A stretch of DNA of 10,194 nt from Candidatus Thioglobus sp. (GTDB lineage: Bacteria > Pseudomonadota > Gammaproteobacteria > PS1 > Pseudothioglobaceae): assembly GCA_015163925.1 (NCBI GenBank), contig JAAOIF010000021.1, positions 1-10,194 on the forward strand, written 5' to 3'. Under the pieces are notes generated by a model. The model saw only the letters and a list, made by a program, of their open reading frames with translations, had not been told where the DNA came from and made no database searches. Positions 6,935-10,194 of this stretch are shown piece by piece. The stretch's first letter is position 1. Each line of letters opens with the position of its first letter. The translations under genes and the position numbers were made by a program.

Positions 6935-8040
6935 AACCCTTGAAACCCCTGCCGCTATCGCTCTATATCCATTATCCATGGTGTGTGAAAAAATGCCCAT
7001 ATTGTGATTTTAATTCGCATGAAAAAAGTGATGAAACTGGATATATTTCAGCATTACTAACTGATTTGCAAGCTGATTTAAAGTATGTTCAAGGCCGCAA
7101 AATTAGCTCTATTTTCATCGGCGGCGGCACCCCGAGTTTGCTGAGTTCTGCTGAGTTAAATGAGTTATTTTCCGGCTTGCAAAAACGACTTGATTTTGCT
7201 GCAAATATTGAAATTACTTTGGAGACTAATCCGGGCAGTTTTGAGGCTGAAAAGTTTAAAGCCTTTAAAAATATTGGCATAAATCGCCTTTCCATCGGCG
7301 TGCAGACTTTTAATGATAAAAATTTGCAATTTTTGGGGCGAATTCATAACGCCGCTGAGGCTGAAAAAGCTTGCTCACAGGCGGCTCAGATTTTTGATAA
7401 TTTTAATATTGATTTGATGTATGGGCTTGCTGGGCAAGGGATTGAGGCTTGTTTGAATGATATAAATCAGGCGCTGGATTTTGCTCCAAGCCACATTTCT
7501 TTTTATCAATTAACGATTGAGCCGAATACTTATTTTGCCAAATTTCCGCCGATTTTGCCTAAATCTGATGACATTTGGAAAATGGGAAATGCTGGCGTGA
7601 AACTCTTGGAAGTGAGTGGTTTCAAGCGTTATGAGGTTTCGGCTTTTGGCAAAATCGCCTCAAAACACAATCTTAATTATTGGCAATTTGGCGATTATCT
7701 CGGAATCGGCGCTGGCGCTCATGGGAAAATCAGCCAAGCAAATGGCGAGATTATCCGCACTGTGAAAGCAAAATCTCCAAAGCAATATCTTCAAAATCCA
7801 CAACGCAAAATCACAAAAATTGACAATCTGGCTTTTGAATTTATGCTAAATGCGTTAAGGCTAAAATCCGGTTTTGCCCCTGAATTATTTGCCTTGACGA
7901 CTAATTTGCCGCTTGCTTCAATCAATGAAAAATTGCAATTTGCAAAAAAATTAGGCTTGCTAAATATTAGTGATAAACTTATCCAGCCGACTGAAAAAGG
8001 CTATAATTTTCTTAACGATTTGACTGAAGAATTTTTATGA
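6928..8040 (+). CDS. hemW: HemW, radical SAM heme-handling protein (HemN-like)
   Basis: 370 aa, typical for HemW. HemW resembles coproporphyrinogen III oxidase HemN but is considered a heme-binding protein or chaperone that delivers heme to respiratory proteins. The radical SAM cluster motif is C19-x3-C23-x2-C26 followed by DF. HemN itself carries an additional cysteine (CxxxCxxCxC), absent here, which favours HemW. GGGTPS at 65-70 (SAM binding), ETNPG at 99-103, the strand ending GVQTF and HNLNYW at 247-252, followed by GIGAGAHG, complete the family pattern. The ATG overlaps the rdgB stop by 7 nt and the TGA overlaps the cytochrome c ATG (ATGA), so translation is probably coupled along the chain. 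A heme-delivery gene directly before a cytochrome c gene is suggestive, though the housekeeping pair rdgB-hemW is widespread. Confidence 0.94.
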   Translation: MLKPLKPLPLSLYIHYPWCVKKCPYCDFNSHEKSDETGYISALLTDLQADLKYVQGRKISSIFIGGGTPSLLSSAELNELFSGLQKRLDFAANIEITLETNPGSFEAEKFKAFKNIGINRLSIGVQTFNDKNLQFLGRIHNAAEAEKACSQAAQIFDNFNIDLMYGLAGQGIEACLNDINQALDFAPSHISFYQLTIEPNTYFAKFPPILPKSDDIWKMGNAGVKLLEVSGFKRYEVSAFGKIASKHNLNYWQFGDYLGIGAGAHGKISQANGEIIRTVKAKSPKQYLQNPQRKITKIDNLAFEFMLNALRLKSGFAPELFALTTNLPLASINEKLQFAKKLGLLNISDKLIQPTEKGYNFLNDLTEEFL

Positions 8041-8441
8041 AAAAAGTATTATTAGTATTAGTAACAATTTTTTTAAGCGGCTGTTTTGGCACTGGTAACG
8101 GCGAAAAAAACAGTGAAAAAAACATTGAATTAGGCAAAATTACTTTTAAGAAAAACTGCGCTATCTGCCATGGCAAGGCGGCTCAGGGCTTGGTGGCTGA
8201 TTGGAAAACTCCAATTAACGGCAAATATCCAGCTCCGCCACTCAACGGCACGGCACACGGCTGGCATCATTCGCCCAAACTACTTTTAAGCACCATTAAT
8301 GCCGGCGGCGTAAGGTTTGGCGGGACGATGCCGGGGTTTCAAAATCAGCTGAGTGCGGCGGAAAAGCAAGCGATTTTGGACTATTTATTTAGCCTCTGGC
8401 CGGCTGAAATTCAACAAAAATACAGCTCAAGGTTTAAGTAA
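8037..8441 (+). CDS. Lipoprotein monoheme cytochrome c
   Basis: 134 aa. The N-terminus is a lipoprotein signal (MKKVLLVLVTIFLSGC) with lipobox LSGC, so mature C16 would be lipidated and the protein anchored on the periplasmic side of a membrane. One heme c site, CAICH at 41-45, and a later Met in GGTMPGF (M98), the likely second axial ligand, define a class I cytochrome c. The helix SAAEKQAILDYLFSLWP closes the fold. Residues 64-80 (YPAPPLNGTAHGWHHSP) resemble c-type domains found in copper-related oxidase clusters. It overlaps hemW by 4 nt and its TAA overlaps the multicopper oxidase ATG (TAATG), so a paired electron-transfer role is a reasonable inference. A second copy of its 3' two-fifths lies at 9938-10154. 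Confidence 0.9.
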   Translation: MKKVLLVLVTIFLSGCFGTGNGEKNSEKNIELGKITFKKNCAICHGKAAQGLVADWKTPINGKYPAPPLNGTAHGWHHSPKLLLSTINAGGVRFGGTMPGFQNQLSAAEKQAILDYLFSLWPAEIQQKYSSRFK

Positions 8442-8481
8442 TGTTAAGCAGAAGACGATTTATCCAATCGGGCTTATTGCT
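8225..8481 (+). repeat. Direct repeat, upstream copy (257 bp)
   Basis: This segment spans cytochrome c codon 63 (last base) to its stop, plus the first 41 nt of the multicopper oxidase gene. It recurs without indels at 9938-10194, offset by 1713 bp. The first 51 bp and last 163 bp are identical between copies; the 43 bp at 8276-8318 differ at 15 positions. Confidence 0.97.
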
Positions 8482-9910
8482 TGCTGCATTACCTAAGCAA
8501 TGGGTGCTGGCAGGCGGTCAGATTTTTCGTAATACATTTAAAGTGCCAGCACTGTATGTGGGAGAGAGAAAAGGCAAAGTGGTTATGTTTGATTTAAACA
8601 TTCAAGCAGGCAAAAGTGAGCTATTTGCCGGGCTAAAAACACCGACTTTGGGGATTAATCAAAATTTTTTAGGTGTGACTTTGCGCGCTAACAAAGGTGA
8701 CAAGGTACGCATTCGGGTTAAGAATAATATCGATAAAACCAGCACGCTACATTGGCACGGCATGAAACTGCCTGCCAAGGCAGATGGCGGACCGCATCAG
8801 CCAATTAGCCCGGGAAAAACTTGGCGCACTGAGTTTGATATTATTCAGCCTGCTGCCTCGCTTTGGTACCACTCGCATCAACTGCACGAAACCGCTGAGC
8901 AAGTTTATCAAGGCTTGGCAGGGATGTTTATTATTGATGATGAGCAGGCAAACGCACTTAATTTACCCAGTGAGTACGGCGTTGACGACCTGCCTATTAT
9001 TATTCAGGATAAAGATTTTAATGCCAATGGTTCACTGCGCTATCTTAGTGGCATGATGGACAGAATGATGGGCAAAAAAGGCGGTACAGCGTTGGTTAAC
9101 GGCGTGGTTAATCCTATCTTAAAAGCACAAAAATCTTTATTACGCCTGCGTTTACTCAACGGCTCGAATGCCAAAACATATTTTTTGCATTTTGATGACA
9201 ATCGTACTTTTCATATTATTGGCAGTGATGGTGGATTGTTAGAAAAACCCCAACAGACAAATTTAATCAGATTAGCGCCTGCTGAGCGCGCTGAGATTTT
9301 GCTGAATGTTGCATCTGGAATAATGCCAATTTTGCAACATAAAGCTGGGCAAGAGCAGTCCAGCATGGGCGGCATGGGCATGATGAGAAGCATGATGGGT
9401 GCTACTGATAAGAATTTAAATATCATGCAAATTGATGCCAGTAACGCGCAAAAAACCACAGTAGCGTTGCCCAAGCAACTGGTTAAACACAAGTCTATTG
9501 ATGCGTCTAAAGCAAGCCGAACACGAGCAATGAAATTGCAAATGAAGATGGGTCCGATGATGATGTTTGGTGATGCGTTTAGTATTAACGGCAAATCCAT
9601 GAATATTAAACGCATTGATGAGGTGGTGAGCGCTGGCAGCACTGAGATTTGGGAAATTAGCAATGATTCGGTGATGGCGCATCCTTTTCATATTCACAAT
9701 GTACAATTTAAAATCATCAGCAAAAGTAGTGGCAGCATTGACGGGCACGAGCTGGGCTTTAAGGATGTGGTGTTGGTTAATCCACGTCAGCGCATTCGCG
9801 TGGTAATGCAGTTTCCACAGTTTCGTGATGACAAAACGCCGTATATGTATCATTGCCACATTTTGGAGCACGAAGACCAAGGCATGATGGGGCAATTTGT
9901 TGTCGTATAA
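8441..9910 (+). CDS. Tat-exported CueO-like multicopper oxidase
   Basis: 489 aa. A twin-arginine signal (SRRRFIQSG at 3-11, hydrophobic to about 25) indicates folded export to the periplasm. All four copper-binding stretches are present: HWHG at 104-107, WYHSH at 142-146, HPFHIH at 414-419 and HCHILEHEDQGMM at 471-483. In the last, C472 and H477 are T1 ligands and M482 the axial Met, as in CueO. Three methionine-rich patches (about 205-210, 309-319 MGGMGMMRSMM and 364-375 MKLQMKMGPMMM) recall the Cu(I)-binding insert of cuprous oxidases. The expected reaction is four-electron reduction of O2 coupled to oxidation of Cu(I) or another reductant, most likely copper detoxification. The adjacent lipoprotein cytochrome c is unusual for plain CueO and might exchange electrons with it. 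AAGG 8 nt before the ATG may serve as ribosome site. A second copy begins at 10154. Confidence 0.93.
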   Translation: MLSRRRFIQSGLLLAALPKQWVLAGGQIFRNTFKVPALYVGERKGKVVMFDLNIQAGKSELFAGLKTPTLGINQNFLGVTLRANKGDKVRIRVKNNIDKTSTLHWHGMKLPAKADGGPHQPISPGKTWRTEFDIIQPAASLWYHSHQLHETAEQVYQGLAGMFIIDDEQANALNLPSEYGVDDLPIIIQDKDFNANGSLRYLSGMMDRMMGKKGGTALVNGVVNPILKAQKSLLRLRLLNGSNAKTYFLHFDDNRTFHIIGSDGGLLEKPQQTNLIRLAPAERAEILLNVASGIMPILQHKAGQEQSSMGGMGMMRSMMGATDKNLNIMQIDASNAQKTTVALPKQLVKHKSIDASKASRTRAMKLQMKMGPMMMFGDAFSINGKSMNIKRIDEVVSAGSTEIWEISNDSVMAHPFHIHNVQFKIISKSSGSIDGHELGFKDVVLVNPRQRIRVVMQFPQFRDDKTPYMYHCHILEHEDQGMMGQFVVV

Positions 9911-9937
9911 GCCTGAGGTAAAATAGTTTAGATTTTT
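9911..9937. other. Junction spacer between the oxidase stop and the second repeat copy
   Basis: 27 nt of AT-rich sequence with no hairpin, terminator or ribosome site that I can see. It has no counterpart upstream of the first repeat copy, so it marks where the duplication joins unrelated sequence. Confidence 0.6.
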
Positions 9938-9938
9938 A

Positions 9939-10154
9939 TATCCAGCTCCGCCACTCAACGGCACGGCACACGGCTGGCATCATTCGCCAAAAGTATTATT
10001 AATGACAATTAACGCTGGCGGAGGCAAATTCGGCGGGACGATGCCGGGGTTTCAAAATCAGCTGAGTGCGGCGGAAAAGCAAGCGATTTTGGACTATTTA
10101 TTTAGCCTCTGGCCGGCTGAAATTCAACAAAAATACAGCTCAAGGTTTAAGTAA
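9939..10154 (+). pseudogene. 5'-truncated second cytochrome c gene
   Basis: In the same reading frame as the intact gene, this encodes the equivalent of residues 64-134 and ends with the same TAA. The signal peptide, lipobox and CAICH heme site are absent, and an in-frame TAG lies upstream at 9924-9926, so no functional cytochrome can be made. The Met ligand block GGTMPGF is kept. An internal in-frame ATG at 10002 could start a 50-residue remnant at most. Relative to the intact copy it carries L82V, S85M, V92G and R93K. It is a duplicated fragment unless the junction at 9938 is an assembly error, in which case it belongs to a full paralogue. Confidence 0.75.
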
Positions 10155-10194
10155 TGTTAAGCAGAAGACGATTTATCCAATCGGGCTTATTGCT
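10154..10194 (+). CDS. Start of a second multicopper oxidase copy (partial)
   Basis: The ATG overlaps the TAA of the cytochrome fragment, exactly as at 8439-8443. The 13 complete codons visible are identical in DNA to the first oxidase gene and include the twin-arginine motif SRRRF. The remainder lies beyond the window, so nothing can be said about whether this copy is complete. Confidence 0.7.
   Translation, partial: MLSRRRFIQSGLL

Larger units (their letters stand above)
9938..10194 (+). repeat. Direct repeat, downstream copy (257 bp, runs off the window end)
   Basis: Copy of 8225-8481, continuing to the last base of the window, so its true length is unknown. Identity is complete except at 9989-10031. 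Mixed perfect and diverged blocks point to recombination between homologues, or to assembly of two strain variants. Confidence 0.97.

Noticed and set aside
9211..9663. 150-residue minus-strand ORF opposite the multicopper oxidase
   Set aside because: Shadow of the oxidase frame with no recognisable domain.
9416..9964. 182-residue minus-strand ORF opposite the multicopper oxidase
   Set aside because: Antisense to a gene with clear copper motifs; the product is His-rich only because it reads the complement of Met/Asn-rich codons, and it has no ribosome site or family resemblance.

Overview
The window reads as an AT-rich gammaproteobacterial chromosome segment. The adjacent rdgB-hemW pair, the HemL, RpiA and BepA types, and a TusA plus DsrE2-like pair all fit. 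The last pair points to a sulfur-oxidising lineage, with the SUP05/Thioglobus group and its relatives as my best guess. That assignment is inference, not a marker-gene result. Coding density is very high. Genes are packed with 2-4 nt gaps or short overlaps.

Layout. Positions 1-243 hold the 3' end of an unrecognised ORF with codon use unlike its neighbours. Positions 247-3239 (+) are a tight run: DNA polymerase III delta' (holB), glutamate-1-semialdehyde aminotransferase (hemL) and a subfamily IB HAD phosphatase. Positions 3240-3394 form a convergent intergenic region almost filled by a large stepped hairpin. Positions 3395-4167 (-) are tusA followed by a DsrE2-like gene, each with a good Shine-Dalgarno site. 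Positions 4168-4328 are a divergent intergenic region with overlapping back-to-back promoters. Positions 4329-5660 (+) encode a BepA-like periplasmic M48 metalloprotease with a TPR tail, which ends tail-to-tail, overlapping by 4 nt, with rpiA (5657-6316, -). Positions 6353-9910 (+) are a chain whose reading frames overlap: rdgB, hemW, a lipoprotein cytochrome c and a Tat-exported CueO-like multicopper oxidase.

The last 257 bases (9938-10194) repeat 8225-8481, which is the 3' part of the cytochrome c gene plus the first codons of the multicopper oxidase. The copies are identical except for a 43-bp patch with 15 substitutions, mostly silent or conservative. This is either the start of a second, truncated cytochrome/oxidase unit in tandem with signs of gene conversion, or a strain-mixing artefact at a contig end.

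Functionally, hemL (tetrapyrrole precursor), hemW (heme-handling radical SAM protein) and cytochrome c form a loose heme theme. TusA/DsrE2 handle protein-bound sulfane sulfur. BepA serves outer-membrane quality control. The multicopper oxidase probably oxidises Cu(I) or another small reductant in the periplasm. I found no tRNA, rRNA, CRISPR array or transposase.
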